A stretch of DNA of 64,000 bases from Mariprofundus ferrooxydans PV-1 (GCF_000153765.1 NZ_DS022296.1:1-64000); one strand, 5' to 3'; positions 48,761 to 58,627 are shown, counted from the stretch's first letter. Numbers and translations are program-made. The notes: generated by a model not told the origin, from the sequence alone.

Positions 48761-49898
48761 CCCTTACTACTGCAATTGTTTTTTCAATATGTTCATCTCG
48801 CAATGTCGGATGCAATAATAAGGCCATGCTGGTTCTGCTGGTGAGCTGTGCGTTTGGGAGCGGGTAACGATCCTGTTTGAGCTGATCAAATGCTTTCTCA
48901 CGGTAAATCTCACTGCAACTGCCATGAAAACAGGGCACGCCTTCAGCAGCAATCGCTTCGATGATACGATCCTGATTCCAGCCTTCCTGCAGCAGCTCTG
49001 AATCAATGCATGCATAAAACCTGTACCAGGCATGCAGAATGCCTTCATCAGGCAACCAAACATTCAGTCCGACAAGGTCTGACAGCCCTTCAGCAAGAGT
49101 CTGCGCAGAGCGGCGGCGCGAGGCCAGCCATGAGGGCAACTTCTTCAACTGAATACGGCCAATAGCCGACTGCATTTCAGTCAGCCGCCAGTTACTCCCG
49201 AATGTAGTACACAACCAGCGGTGGCCGGGGCCATGCTGACTGTGAAACACCTCGTCATAATCGCGCCCATGATCTTTCAATGACCACACTTTACGCCAGA
49301 CATCCTGATCATCCGTCACCAGCATACCGCCTTCGCCGCCAGTGGTGATAATTTTGTCCTGACAGAATGAAAATGCTGAAGCATGGCCGAATGAGCCAAC
49401 TTTTCTTCCATCGATTTCAGCACCATGTGCCTGGGCACAATCCTCAATCACCTTCAGCCCGTGCAGTTCCGCATAGGCCATAATCCGGGGCATATCACAT
49501 GGCCAGCCGCCAAGATGCACGACAATGATTGCCTTTGTATTTTCAGTACGAGCTGCATCTATAGTGTCTACAGTCAGGTTTCCACTACGCAGATCAATAT
49601 CGGCCACCACCGGTACAGCACCACGCATCACCACACTACTGGCTGTCGCGATAAATGTTCTGGCCGGCACAATCACTTCATCATCAGGTCCGATACCCAG
49701 CGCATACAGTGCCGCCTCCAGCGCCAGAGTCCCATTGGCCAGCGCAATCGCGTATGAAGTGCCGGTAAAGGCTGCAAACTCCATCTCAAAACAACTTCCC
49801 TGATCACCGCTCCAGTAATTCACCTTGCCTGAGCGTAACACTGCTTCTACAGCTGCAATCTCATCCTCGGCATATTCAGGCCAAACAGGAAAACTCAT
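48735..49898 (-). CDS. DegT-family sugar aminotransferase, PglE-like
   Basis: A 387-residue PLP enzyme that adds an amino group to a 4-keto sugar nucleotide. It has SxSTxAL-like IALANGTLALEAAL, EDCAQAHGAEIDGRKVG, the Schiff-base Lys in FSFCQDKIITTGGEGG, and WRLTEMQSAIG. With PglF- and PglD-like neighbours its likely product is UDP-4-amino-4,6-dideoxy-GlcNAc. ATG 49898 with GGAG upstream is preferred. A GTG two codons earlier would overlap pglD. Confidence 0.85.
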   Translation of the reverse strand: MSFPVWPEYAEDEIAAVEAVLRSGKVNYWSGDQGSCFEMEFAAFTGTSYAIALANGTLALEAALYALGIGPDDEVIVPARTFIATASSVVMRGAVPVVADIDLRSGNLTVDTIDAARTENTKAIIVVHLGGWPCDMPRIMAYAELHGLKVIEDCAQAHGAEIDGRKVGSFGHASAFSFCQDKIITTGGEGGMLVTDDQDVWRKVWSLKDHGRDYDEVFHSQHGPGHRWLCTTFGSNWRLTEMQSAIGRIQLKKLPSWLASRRRSAQTLAEGLSDLVGLNVWLPDEGILHAWYRFYACIDSELLQEGWNQDRIIEAIAAEGVPCFHGSCSEIYREKAFDQLKQDRYPLPNAQLTSRTSMALLLHPTLRDEHIEKTIAVVRDVFERAVG

Positions 49899-49900
49899 TG

Positions 49901-50536
49901 TCACTCCATCCCTCTGGATATGCCTCTGGCCGGCACTCCGACAACCGTCATAGCATCTCCAATGTCACTAATCACTGCAGCGCCCGCCCCGACAGTCACA
50001 TGACTGCCGATACGCACCCCCTGAATCACCGAACAACCGATACCGAGCCAACTGCCGTGGCCGATAATTACTTCGCCGCCAAGGCTTGCCCCCGGGCAGA
50101 TATGCACACCATCGCCTATGCTGCAATCATGATCGACACTTGCGCCTGTGTTCACAATAGAGCCGCGCCCCAAGCGAGCATCCGCCTGCACGGTAGCATT
50201 GGCCATCACGACACAGCCTTCGGCCAACGATGCCGAAGGACTAACCCAGGCAGCCGGATGAATCAGTGTCGGAATGCAAAAGCCCAAACCGGCCAGCATA
50301 TCAAGCCACTCAAGTCTTCGTTTGCTATCGCCCACAGCTACGGCAGCATGTGAATACTCAGAGACAAAATGCCCAGCCCGTTCAATGCTCGCCAGCACAG
50401 GCCAACGCAGCGTACCATCAAGCAATGCATACCGGTCATCAAGCAGCGCGATATGTTGCCACGCACCTTGAGCCTCTGCTGCTTCAGCCATCACCTTGCC
50501 ATGTCCGCCTGCACCAAGAATGAGCAACTGATTCAT
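49901..50536 (-). CDS. pglD: sugar N-acetyltransferase, PglD-like
   Basis: A 211-residue protein: an N-terminal Rossmann-like domain (LLILGAGGHGKVMAEAA) that binds the UDP-sugar, and a left-handed beta-helix C-terminal domain of hexapeptide repeats (GSIVNTGASVDHDCSIGDGVHICPGASLGG). The His in SVDHDC matches the catalytic base of PglD. It would acetylate the 4-amino group to give UDP-N,N'-diacetylbacillosamine. It overlaps pglC by 4 bp. Confidence 0.87.
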   Translation of the reverse strand: MNQLLILGAGGHGKVMAEAAEAQGAWQHIALLDDRYALLDGTLRWPVLASIERAGHFVSEYSHAAVAVGDSKRRLEWLDMLAGLGFCIPTLIHPAAWVSPSASLAEGCVVMANATVQADARLGRGSIVNTGASVDHDCSIGDGVHICPGASLGGEVIIGHGSWLGIGCSVIQGVRIGSHVTVGAGAAVISDIGDAMTVVGVPARGISRGME

Positions 50537-51126
50537 CTGGAGTTCCCCCGGAATTTTTCCATCGTCACATGACCGGACTGAGCCACGCCCTCTGAGCGCA
50601 CCACCTTTAGCAGCGTTTGCCAGAGGATCTTCAAATCAAGCAGAAAAGAGTGGTGATCCACATACCATACATCGTAAGCAAATTTTTCTTCCCAGCTGAT
50701 AGCATTGCGTCCGTTCACCTGCGCCCAACCGGTGATTCCCGGTCGGACATCATGGCGCCGTGCCTGATCTGCGTTATACAACGGCAGATACTCCATTAAT
50801 AACGCTCTTGGTCCAACCAGACTGATATCACCCTTGATCACATTAAGCAGCTGCGGCAACTCATCCAGACTGAACCGCCGCAAAAAAACACCAAACGGGG
50901 GTAAGCGTTCAGCATCCGGTAATAGCTTACCATCAGGCCCCCTTTCATCGGTCATACTGCGAAACTTGTAAATATAAAACGGTTCCCCATGCAACCCCGG
51001 TCTCTGCTGCCTGAACAACACCGGTGAGCCCAGCTTGATTCTCACCAGCAGAGCCAGCAACAACAGTATCGGCCACAACAGGCACAGGCCGCTGATTGCG
51101 GCGACAAGGTCAAACAAACGTTTCAT
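50533..51126 (-). CDS. pglC: phosphoglycosyl transferase PglC
   Basis: A 197-residue monotopic membrane enzyme that transfers phospho-bacillosamine to undecaprenyl phosphate. It has an N-terminal re-entrant helix, YKFRSMTDERGPDGKLLPDAERL with the catalytic Asp-Glu, SLDELPQLLNVIKGDISLVGPR, RPGITGWAQVNGRNAISWEEKF and a GHVTMEKFRG tail. The tail and the short length match Campylobacter PglC closely from memory. It overlaps the downstream pglD and the upstream glycosyltransferase gene by 4 bp each. Confidence 0.93.
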   Translation of the reverse strand: MKRLFDLVAAISGLCLLWPILLLLALLVRIKLGSPVLFRQQRPGLHGEPFYIYKFRSMTDERGPDGKLLPDAERLPPFGVFLRRFSLDELPQLLNVIKGDISLVGPRALLMEYLPLYNADQARRHDVRPGITGWAQVNGRNAISWEEKFAYDVWYVDHHSFLLDLKILWQTLLKVVRSEGVAQSGHVTMEKFRGNSR

Positions 51127-52265
51127 TGCAAACCATCATAGTAATCCAGCCATGCCTGAACCAGACGTTTTGTTGAAAAATCATCACGCGCACGTTCAAA
51201 AGCGGCTTTTCCCATCTGACTGCGCAACGTTGAATTTGTGGCCAACTGTTCTATCTCCTTCGCCAACTGGTCGCTATTGCCAGCTTCGAACAGCAGGCCA
51301 GTCTGTCCTTCTCTGATCGCATCAGAGATCCCGTATATTCTCGAACCGATTGCGGGGACACCGCACGCAGCTGCTTCAATAATAACGCTGCCAAAGCCTT
51401 CCCTGTAACTTGGCAGACAAAATATATCGGCCGCCGCAAAGCAGGATTCGGGTTTGTCGGTATAATCAATAAAATGGACACGTTGCACAAATTCAGCGCT
51501 GGTTGATTTCACAGCATCCTGCAAGTTCCCCTCATCAGGACCGACAAACAACAGATGCAAGCGGGGCAGTTTCACAGCGATTTTGGCAAATGCCGCAGCC
51601 AGATCGAGCACACCTTTGTCACGATTCAGCCTGCCCAGAAACAGCAGAAGTATTTCGCTTTCACTGATACCGACCTGCTTTCGCAAATCGGAACGGGCGC
51701 TACTGTTCGGCATAAACCTGTCGACATCCACTCCGCTGATAGACCCGTCGGCTAGCACGCTCAGCTTTTCTGCGCCGGTAACCTTCTGATCGATCAGGAA
51801 CTGTCGTTGAGTAAAGCTGTCCGTCAGCAGATGTGTCGCCGATGCAGCCAGCAAGCGATCCATGCTTTTCAGCAGCAATCTTAAAAAGCCATTTCTTGTT
51901 GCCCATACCTGGCCGGTAAAGGTGTGCAGTCGAAAATGCACACCGGCAATTTTCCCCGCCAACATGGCAAGCAGTCCTGCCTTTGGTGTAACAGAATGCA
52001 CAAGATCAAAATGATGTTGCCGGAATATGTGAGTTAATCGAAAAAGAGCCTGTAAGTCGGCCACAGGATTAATGGTTCGCTCGATAACAAGGGGGATAAC
52101 TTTGACCGACAGGTCATTCTGCCCGGCGAAATCTGCTTGTTGAGTGTTCACAACAAGCGTCACATCATAATGTTCACTTAATGCAATAATATGCTGTTTC
52201 AGAAACGCTTTCACAGTCATTTCGCTTGCAACCACAAAGCAGATCTTGTTAAGGCTTTGCATCAT
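51123..52265 (-). CDS. glycosyltransferase family 4-like (PglA-like position)
   Basis: A 380-residue GT-B enzyme: N-terminal acceptor domain (DLVHSVTPKAGLLAMLAGKIAGV) and C-terminal donor domain (LLFLGRLNRDKGVLDLA, LPSYREGFGSVIIEAAACGVP with the EX7E pattern). Directly upstream of pglC, it probably adds the second sugar to lipid-linked bacillosamine, as PglA does. The donor is not predictable. Confidence 0.87.
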   Translation of the reverse strand: MMQSLNKICFVVASEMTVKAFLKQHIIALSEHYDVTLVVNTQQADFAGQNDLSVKVIPLVIERTINPVADLQALFRLTHIFRQHHFDLVHSVTPKAGLLAMLAGKIAGVHFRLHTFTGQVWATRNGFLRLLLKSMDRLLAASATHLLTDSFTQRQFLIDQKVTGAEKLSVLADGSISGVDVDRFMPNSSARSDLRKQVGISESEILLLFLGRLNRDKGVLDLAAAFAKIAVKLPRLHLLFVGPDEGNLQDAVKSTSAEFVQRVHFIDYTDKPESCFAAADIFCLPSYREGFGSVIIEAAACGVPAIGSRIYGISDAIREGQTGLLFEAGNSDQLAKEIEQLATNSTLRSQMGKAAFERARDDFSTKRLVQAWLDYYDGLQ

Positions 52266-53130
52266 TTTTTCCAGCGTCCATCACTTCAAATCGACGCCAT
52301 ATTGTTTGCCATGCTGACATTTCCGCTGCTGACATTTGGCGCAAACTGTTTCGCATGCCGGCCACCCCAAAGACCAGATTCAGCATATCAGCGGCAACCT
52401 TAAGCAATGCATAGCATGCCACTTTAATCGTCATACCATAACGACCTTCAACGGCAAACTGTCGCATGTAGGCTCGTGCAAATATGTGGCGTGCCCGAAA
52501 CATTTTTTTCAGTGACCTGACACCTTCCCGATAAGCCAGAAGTGGCTCACTAAGACATGCATAATGGCTATCCCGATACGAACGCAGGAGAAGCTGCTGG
52601 TCTTCCGCACCATCTGCTGATGAGTCATACCTGTGCTGACGAAACCAGTCAGTTCTGCCCATCCATGTCGGGTGCGGCATATGAAAGCCATTCCAGGGGC
52701 GAGCACAAATTTTATCATGTGCGTTTTGCACAGGCAGACATCCCAGAGCTTCGCCTGCACCTCGAAACACTGTTGTGGCAGTTGCCAGTAAATCTATCCT
52801 GGGATGATGTTTCAAATACTCCAGTTGTTTCTCAATACGATGCGGATAACTGACATCATCCTGATCCATACGGGCAAAATAATCACCTCTGGCCAAATCA
52901 GCAGCCATATTCAGGCGTGCAGACAAACCCAGGTTGCTTTCCCCTTCCACCAGACGGATGCGCGAATCATCAAAGGAGCGCATTACCTCCAGGCTATTGT
53001 CTGTTGATGCATCATTAAGAATGATCAACTCCCAGTCTGTGAAGCTCTGCTGCAAAATGGAGTGAACAGCGAGCTTCAACGTGGCTCCACCGTTATATAC
53101 AGGCAGAGCAATCGTCACTGTTGGCTTCAT
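52249..53130 (-). CDS. glycosyltransferase family 2
   Basis: A 293-residue GT-A enzyme with ALPVYNGGATLKLAVHSIL, LNDASTDNSLEVM and the metal-binding DQDDVSYPHR. The C-terminal part has a membrane-associated helix region (about 225-265). It overlaps the next gene by 17 bp. It adds one sugar of the repeat unit; acceptor and donor unknown. Confidence 0.87.
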   Translation of the reverse strand: MKPTVTIALPVYNGGATLKLAVHSILQQSFTDWELIILNDASTDNSLEVMRSFDDSRIRLVEGESNLGLSARLNMAADLARGDYFARMDQDDVSYPHRIEKQLEYLKHHPRIDLLATATTVFRGAGEALGCLPVQNAHDKICARPWNGFHMPHPTWMGRTDWFRQHRYDSSADGAEDQQLLLRSYRDSHYACLSEPLLAYREGVRSLKKMFRARHIFARAYMRQFAVEGRYGMTIKVACYALLKVAADMLNLVFGVAGMRNSLRQMSAAEMSAWQTIWRRFEVMDAGKNDAKP

Positions 53131-53173
53131 TGCCAGAACAATCCTGATGAAGCACTGTGCGTATATGCTCGCA

Positions 53174-54085
53174 TCACAACGTCCTCAACCATTGCAGTTG
53201 CTCGTTAATGCCAGCGGAAAGTGAAATTTCGGGCTGCCATGCGAATGTCTCCTTCGCACGGCTGATATCGAGCACTACCTCTTTTACGTCAAAGGTCCGA
53301 CCCTCACAGTAATTTACCTGCAACTCCTCACTCATGATATCGCGAATCAAGCCAATAATATCGTTGATTGAATGCCCCTCGCCGCTACCAGCATTAAACA
53401 CGCCACTGTGCCCACTCTCCAGCGCTGCCACAGATAAACGGGCAAGATCGCTGACATGCATATAATCACGAATGACAGAACCATCGCCCCAGATTTCGAG
53501 CGTATCGCCCGACAGCGCTCTGGCAAGCAGGGTTCCGATCAAGCCCTGCACGCCGGCATGTCCCTGTCTGGAACCGTAAGGGTTGGATGGGCGCAAAATA
53601 ATCGGCTCAAAACCATACAACTGCTGATACATATTCATGTATTTTTCGATCGCCACCTTCACAACACCGTACGAGCTAATCGGGTTCAGCGGATGACTTT
53701 CGCTAATCGGGAACTGTTGCGGGTTTCCATATACTGTACCGCCGGATGAGAGATATAAAATTCTGTGCAAATCTTTATTTCTCATCTGCTCAAGTAATGA
53801 AAGTGTATTGATCAGATTGCTTTGCACATCAGCGACAGGATCAAGGTTGGATGTGCCGGGCACCGTGGTGCTAATCAGATGACAGACAGCATCCATGCCT
53901 TGCAATGCCTCAGCCACCTGAAATGTATCGTCAAAAGCACCAAGCCTGTATTCAACTTGCTTTAAAGCAGTTCGATAACGCTCCGGCGCGCGATCAAATA
54001 CTCGTACCTTGTGGCCAGCTGCAAGCAGATGATCCACCACATGCGAACCGATAAACCCGCTACCACCCAATACCAGAACATTCAT
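53174..54085 (-). CDS. NAD-dependent sugar epimerase/dehydratase
   Basis: A 303-residue extended SDR: VLGGSGFIGSHVVDHLL at the N-terminus, catalytic Ser/Tyr/Lys as YLSSGGTVYG and SYGVVKVAIEKY, and substrate-loop RPSNPYGSRQG. It is close to UDP-glucose 4-epimerase in style and could make UDP-Gal, UDP-GalNAc or a related sugar for the glycan. Confidence 0.88.
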   Translation of the reverse strand: MNVLVLGGSGFIGSHVVDHLLAAGHKVRVFDRAPERYRTALKQVEYRLGAFDDTFQVAEALQGMDAVCHLISTTVPGTSNLDPVADVQSNLINTLSLLEQMRNKDLHRILYLSSGGTVYGNPQQFPISESHPLNPISSYGVVKVAIEKYMNMYQQLYGFEPIILRPSNPYGSRQGHAGVQGLIGTLLARALSGDTLEIWGDGSVIRDYMHVSDLARLSVAALESGHSGVFNAGSGEGHSINDIIGLIRDIMSEELQVNYCEGRTFDVKEVVLDISRAKETFAWQPEISLSAGINEQLQWLRTL

Positions 54086-54125
54086 ATCAACTCCCGTCTA
54101 GTTGCAAGGCTAGCAGACTATGCAT

Positions 54126-55349
54126 TTAACTCTCTTTGTAAAAAATTCGCCCCGCCCAGTTCGTTGCAGAATAAGTTTTTTTTCCCATGTATCGCCAGCT
54201 GAACTCAAACAGGAAGCGCCTTGCTGCTCGAGGACCACGCTGCTTCCCCCACACCAGCAGGCACGGCAGCAATACCAGAACTTTTAGTAGGTAAAGTAAA
54301 AATGTTGGCCGGTACAACTTCGCGATGTTTTCAAACCGGCAAAAATCAATCCCCTGCTTTGCTGCAGCAGGACGGTTAGCTCTTCGCTCAACAGCCAGTT
54401 TAATTAGAGGGCCGAAACGAGACTCATAGCTGTGCTCGGCTTTGGTTCTTGCATACCCGGCTTGTGCAATGGCATCACGCCTGTCCGGATGGGCAAGCAG
54501 GTATTCAGTTTTTTCAACCAGATCGTCGATATCATCGAAAACAATAATCTCTTCGCCCGGCACATAATATTCATCCAAGTGCTCTGCTTTTTCTGTAACC
54601 AGCAGGCCACCCGCTCCGGGCACTTCAAAGACACGTGCCTTGATCTGCCGACTGCGCACTGGCTTACCATCCTCAATCACCACGCCTGAATCACCGAAAT
54701 TCAGACTGACCTGAGACTCTCGCATAATCCCGGCAATATCTTCGGCTGCCACCGGCCCATTAGGCCAGCCGTAACCGAATGCATCCACATGGATACCTCG
54801 CTGCTTCAACAACTCAACCCACTGTTTCCGATTGCCATACGTGGAGCCGACAAAACTGACCGGGTAACGACACAGGTCTGCCCTGAGAGGAGGGGTCATG
54901 CGGGATGAGTCCGCGGCCCACTGACTAAGGACAAAGTTATCCAGCCCGTCCTTTTCCGCTTTTGCCATGGCTGAGGGGTAAGTCGTAGCATGGAGGTCGA
55001 ATAACGGAGCCAGAAATTTTGATGCCTGCTCATATTTCCATGAGTCATCTGTCGCCCAGTGTATCAGGGCTGCATCACTGCCTTCTCGGACCAGTTGCAG
55101 TGTCTCCAACCAGATTTCATAGGTCATCAACACGCAGAAGATCAGGTCTGGCTTTTCCGCTTCGACCAACTGTAGCAACTTCCGGTTCATCTCTGCATAA
55201 TCGGAGTATGCCGCCTTGTTCAGGCTTTCAAAAAACAACACCTCATGGCCAAGGTTCTTCAGCGCGGGCATAAAATTTGTGTATTCATACCCCAAGCCGC
55301 GCACCGGATCACCATAATTATGTTGTCCGAAGACACAGAGGACTTTCAT
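54126..55349 (-). CDS. CgeB-like glycosyltransferase
   Basis: A 407-residue GT-B protein: N-terminal MKVLCVFGQHNYGDPVRGLGYEY, a central LNFGDSGVVIEDGKPVRSRQIKARVFEVPGAGGLLVTEKAEHLDEYYVPGEEI-type domain (CgeB/GT1_2 pattern) and a hydrophobic C-terminal helix region (about 345-365). The start at 55349 is chosen. The gene's first 23 bp lie inside the duplicated block, and a stub of it is found at 58628-58663. Confidence 0.8.
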   Translation of the reverse strand: MKVLCVFGQHNYGDPVRGLGYEYTNFMPALKNLGHEVLFFESLNKAAYSDYAEMNRKLLQLVEAEKPDLIFCVLMTYEIWLETLQLVREGSDAALIHWATDDSWKYEQASKFLAPLFDLHATTYPSAMAKAEKDGLDNFVLSQWAADSSRMTPPLRADLCRYPVSFVGSTYGNRKQWVELLKQRGIHVDAFGYGWPNGPVAAEDIAGIMRESQVSLNFGDSGVVIEDGKPVRSRQIKARVFEVPGAGGLLVTEKAEHLDEYYVPGEEIIVFDDIDDLVEKTEYLLAHPDRRDAIAQAGYARTKAEHSYESRFGPLIKLAVERRANRPAAAKQGIDFCRFENIAKLYRPTFLLYLLKVLVLLPCLLVWGKQRGPRAARRFLFEFSWRYMGKKTYSATNWAGRIFYKES

Positions 55350-55368
55350 ATGTACGTAATGGCAAAGC

Positions 55369-56097
55369 TCATTTCGGCTTATAACCAATAGCAATCATCG
55401 AACGGGACCAGATTGCCGGAGGACGCATACCCAGTGCAATGCAGAAACCGTCTGCCAGCAGTTTTGCCGGGAAAAAGACCAGCCAGCGCAGGGTATCCAC
55501 GATACCCCCCGGTTGCGGCCGTTCATCAAGAATCCTTACCTGCTCAAAACCATGCATCTCAAGCAGGGTACGCACAACATTGGAGGTCATACCCCACTGA
55601 TGGGTCAGATCATTCCATGCATCATGGGCACCGAATGGACCATCACCGCACGGCGCCCTGAGGATTATTGTCCCGCCTGGCTTCAGACCATCGTATATGA
55701 GTGATAGAAATTCGAGCACTTTGCCTTTATCCAGATGTTCAATGAAATCAAGAGAAGTGACCAAGTCGAACGAAGCTCCTTCACCGGACAGGATTTGAAA
55801 GGCATCGCCCTGTTCGGCGGGTAAGCCAACCAGTTTCGCCAGCTCCACCTGCTTTGAGTCCAGATCAATGCCCTGAATATTTTGATATCCCTTGCCTTTC
55901 AGGAAGTAAAGAAAATTCCCAAAGCCACACGGCACATCCAGACACCTGGCCTGTTTATCCACGGGCAAATAGCGCTTCAATCTTCCGTCATACCATTTTC
56001 CCAGCTTCCTGAATCGGGCTAACAAACTATCTTCAGTCAGCAGACCTCGTGCCTGGGTCTGGTAGTCGTAATAGGCCTTTTCATATGGTTCCATCAC
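55369..56097 (-). CDS. class I SAM-dependent methyltransferase, copy 1
   Basis: A 242-residue methyltransferase with motif I CLDVPCGFGNFLYFL, an acidic GIDLDSKQVELAK, FDLVTSLDFIEHL and LKPGGTIILRAP. It probably methylates a glycan sugar or a lipid-linked intermediate. It is followed by the CgeB gene (overlap) and preceded without a gap by the FkbM-like gene. Identical to the copy at 58683 except Ile229 here. Confidence 0.9.
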   Translation of the reverse strand: MMEPYEKAYYDYQTQARGLLTEDSLLARFRKLGKWYDGRLKRYLPVDKQARCLDVPCGFGNFLYFLKGKGYQNIQGIDLDSKQVELAKLVGLPAEQGDAFQILSGEGASFDLVTSLDFIEHLDKGKVLEFLSLIYDGLKPGGTIILRAPCGDGPFGAHDAWNDLTHQWGMTSNVVRTLLEMHGFEQVRILDERPQPGGIVDTLRWLVFFPAKLLADGFCIALGMRPPAIWSRSMIAIGYKPK

Positions 56098-56925
56098 TTA
56101 CTTCAACTGCTCCCGCACAAAGTCCTTGGCCTTTCTAATCAGGTCATATACCGGCCGCAACAGGGTAGAGTGAAAGCTGATTCTTGTATGCTCTCCGATA
56201 AGTTTCCCTTTGTAAGGAAAGGATGCACCATAAGCTAAATCTGTTTTAGACAAAACATATTCACCTGAGTAACTGGTGATGAAGTATGTAACGTAGCGGT
56301 CATTCTTTATTTTTTCCAAACGCGTTTCATAATCTGCAAACAATTCCTCATACTCGTTCAATACAAAGAAGCTGTTCGTTTCGGTCACTGCAACCAACTT
56401 ATATCCCTTCGACTCTCCCACTCTGACCAGCGCAGAAACAGAACATCCGAAGTAGTTGTTTTCTGCCGCGACCAGATCAATCTCAGCTGGAATAGTTGGA
56501 TTATGCTCGCACACAACCACTCTCGGGCGAATCGTTTTAAGGCTCTCAAAGATATAGTAGTCATTGCCATCAATATCGATGGAAAGCAGATCAATCTGCT
56601 CCGTGACCCCTTCTTTATCCAATAAGGCTTCCAGAGTTGAATCACCCGAACTCTGCACAAATGCACAAATACAGCTGCAGTTATATTCACTAACATTTTT
56701 CAGCAGCCGTTTATAACGCCTTTGATTGCCTTCAATCAACACCCCTCTCCAGGACTTTGTCCAGAGATTCGCAGTGTTGGCCATATGAAAACCGTCCCAG
56801 GCGCCAAACTCAACACACAGCTTCGACTTCGTACCAATAGTTTCGAAAATTCGCTCAATAATACCATCCTCTCCAAACTGGGAGTAAATGTTTGAACGAT
56901 AATCAACTAGCTTTTGCATATTCAA
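56098..56925 (-). CDS. FkbM-like methyltransferase, copy 1
   Basis: A 275-residue protein with SQFGEDGIIERIF, CVEFGAWDGFHMANT (SAM-binding pattern), VLIEGNQRRYKRL and LLSIDIDGNDYYIFESL, the FkbM family set. FkbM-type enzymes methylate sugar or polyketide hydroxyls. Identical in sequence to the copy at 59412. Confidence 0.88.
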   Translation of the reverse strand: MNMQKLVDYRSNIYSQFGEDGIIERIFETIGTKSKLCVEFGAWDGFHMANTANLWTKSWRGVLIEGNQRRYKRLLKNVSEYNCSCICAFVQSSGDSTLEALLDKEGVTEQIDLLSIDIDGNDYYIFESLKTIRPRVVVCEHNPTIPAEIDLVAAENNYFGCSVSALVRVGESKGYKLVAVTETNSFFVLNEYEELFADYETRLEKIKNDRYVTYFITSYSGEYVLSKTDLAYGASFPYKGKLIGEHTRISFHSTLLRPVYDLIRKAKDFVREQLK

Positions 56926-56939
56926 CCTTCATCGGGTAA

Positions 56940-57059
56940 TTATTCGGAAAATATTTGACGTACTTTATAGGGAGCACTGACCATCACTACCTTATCAAGA
57001 AAATGCTCCGTATTTTCCACATAGCCAATATAGTAGTTAATCCGGTCCATCATTAATAC
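56940..57059 (-). pseudogene. C-terminal remnant of a family 2 glycosyltransferase
   Basis: Thirty-nine codons and a stop read VLMMDRINYYIGYV and onward, clearly related to the C-terminus of the glycosyltransferase at 60243 (VLMMDRIRYYVGHI). It is diverged along its length and an in-frame stop lies directly before it. The rest of the gene is gone. It shows that a second, different GT2 gene once stood upstream of methyltransferase copy 1. Confidence 0.8.
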
Positions 57060-57127
57060 TTAATTCAATATTTTGATATGTTTGACCCCGCAATGACTGG
57101 ACTGACTTACCACACAAGAGGCCAGCC

Positions 57128-58438
57128 TTAGTCATTAAACAGATCACCTCTCTGCTTCTGCAACAAACTGGATAAACATGCGACCGCAAATCCACTGAGG
57201 AGGAATAGAGGTAAGCTTCTGAATGATCCTAACTGACTTTGGGTCATATTTAAAATAAGGTAAAATAGCAGCAGGAACACTATCGAGACAGTAACGGCTT
57301 GGTTCTGCGCAAGCATTTTAGGAAAATTCCTCAAGACACAGTTCATAAGAAACAAAAAAAATATAACCAGCGCCATTGCTGATGGAAGCCCAAACAGTAA
57401 TGCCGACTCAATTATTACGTTATGCGGATGAGGATCCTTGTAACTCCATGACCTTGCGCCAATACCTAGCACAGGGTTGTTTTTGATATTCTCCCATGCC
57501 CTAGCCCACAAAACCAGCCTGACAGCAGCGCTATTTGTAGGATCCACTTCACCATACCCATACCCATGAGGAACCCCTTGGAGTTCAGCAGCCTTCACAA
57601 GATCGGCTACATCCCACTGTCCGTAGAAACGCTTGGTGTTTTCCGGTGCCGTAATATATGCCAAAGCCACGCCAGCTATAATCGCAGCAATAATCCAAAG
57701 TTTATTAACGTTATCGGCCCGCCTCCAAGGCAACACCATCATTGATAATATAACCGCAATCATTGCAAACACTACCGATCTGGAAGAGATCAGTAGAGAC
57801 AGGCTGGTTGTGGCTGCAATAACGCTCAACAGACCGACAAACAATGTTCGATAATTCTTAACAATTGAAGTAAACAGAATTAAGCCTGTCGCCAAGATAG
57901 AAAGACTTCCCATGACAACGTCCATCCCCCCCACTGTACTTACTTTCCCATACAAAATGGGGTGCTGTAACCATGGCATGGATTCCCATTGATAAAACAA
58001 CTCCGGCAAAGATACAGTAAAGAAGACTAAGGCCAATAAGGCAAACAAAGCAATATACACAAAAGCCGAATCCTGCTCTTCTGCTGGCGTGAATCGCCCA
58101 ATAAGATATGGCAACAAATTCAGAACCGTAAAATAAAGTAATATATTACTTGTCCCATCTACACGAAGGTAACCAACAAGGGCAAAAACAAAGAACAGCA
58201 GCATAGCACTATCAAACCGTGTCCATTTTACACCCTGCAATTTATATGGTCTGGTTTTATAAAACCAAACAACAAAACACACAACAATAACCGTCCGAGT
58301 TACCCATGGCTGAGCAGGAGAGTTACCAAAAACCAGATACACCATGCCAAGAAAGGGAAAAATACAAACAAGAACAGCTAAGATCAAAGCAGACCATCGT
58401 ACGGGCCAAGCTATTTCAAGCCAATTATGTAAATTCAT
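57128..58438 (-). CDS. O-antigen polymerase (Wzy) or ligase-like membrane protein
   Basis: A 436-residue protein with about 12 helices and a periplasmic loop (about 270-330) containing AVRLVLWARAWENIKNNPVLGIGARSWSYKDPHPHNVIIESAL. The HPHN motif marks the Wzy_C family. With Wzx at 61140 it is the better candidate for the chain polymerase. It lies alone between the two copies of the duplicated block. Confidence 0.78.
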   Translation of the reverse strand: MNLHNWLEIAWPVRWSALILAVLVCIFPFLGMVYLVFGNSPAQPWVTRTVIVVCFVVWFYKTRPYKLQGVKWTRFDSAMLLFFVFALVGYLRVDGTSNILLYFTVLNLLPYLIGRFTPAEEQDSAFVYIALFALLALVFFTVSLPELFYQWESMPWLQHPILYGKVSTVGGMDVVMGSLSILATGLILFTSIVKNYRTLFVGLLSVIAATTSLSLLISSRSVVFAMIAVILSMMVLPWRRADNVNKLWIIAAIIAGVALAYITAPENTKRFYGQWDVADLVKAAELQGVPHGYGYGEVDPTNSAAVRLVLWARAWENIKNNPVLGIGARSWSYKDPHPHNVIIESALLFGLPSAMALVIFFLFLMNCVLRNFPKMLAQNQAVTVSIVFLLLFYLILNMTQSQLGSFRSLPLFLLSGFAVACLSSLLQKQRGDLFND

Positions 58439-58627
58439 TAATCATCCTAAATGCAACGCGATTTTGGAAAACGCAAAACATGCTTGTTTATCTTTCTAGC
58501 CTTTGACAACAAGCCTTCTGAACTCAAATAGCTTAAGAGTATAGTTAACAGTATATTTTCTTACAACTATAGTTCCCATCAATGCCGTCAATAGTTGCCA
58601 CTGCATTAATGTTTCGGCACCTCATAA

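Larger units (their letters stand above)
55327..56934 (-). repeat. duplicated block, copy 1 (1,608 bp)
   Basis: This block is the same as 58641-60248, offset 3,314 bp. The only difference I see is at 55422 (A) against 58736 (G). It contains two complete methyltransferase genes and the first 23 bp of the CgeB-like gene. Flanks differ on both sides. Confidence 0.95.
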
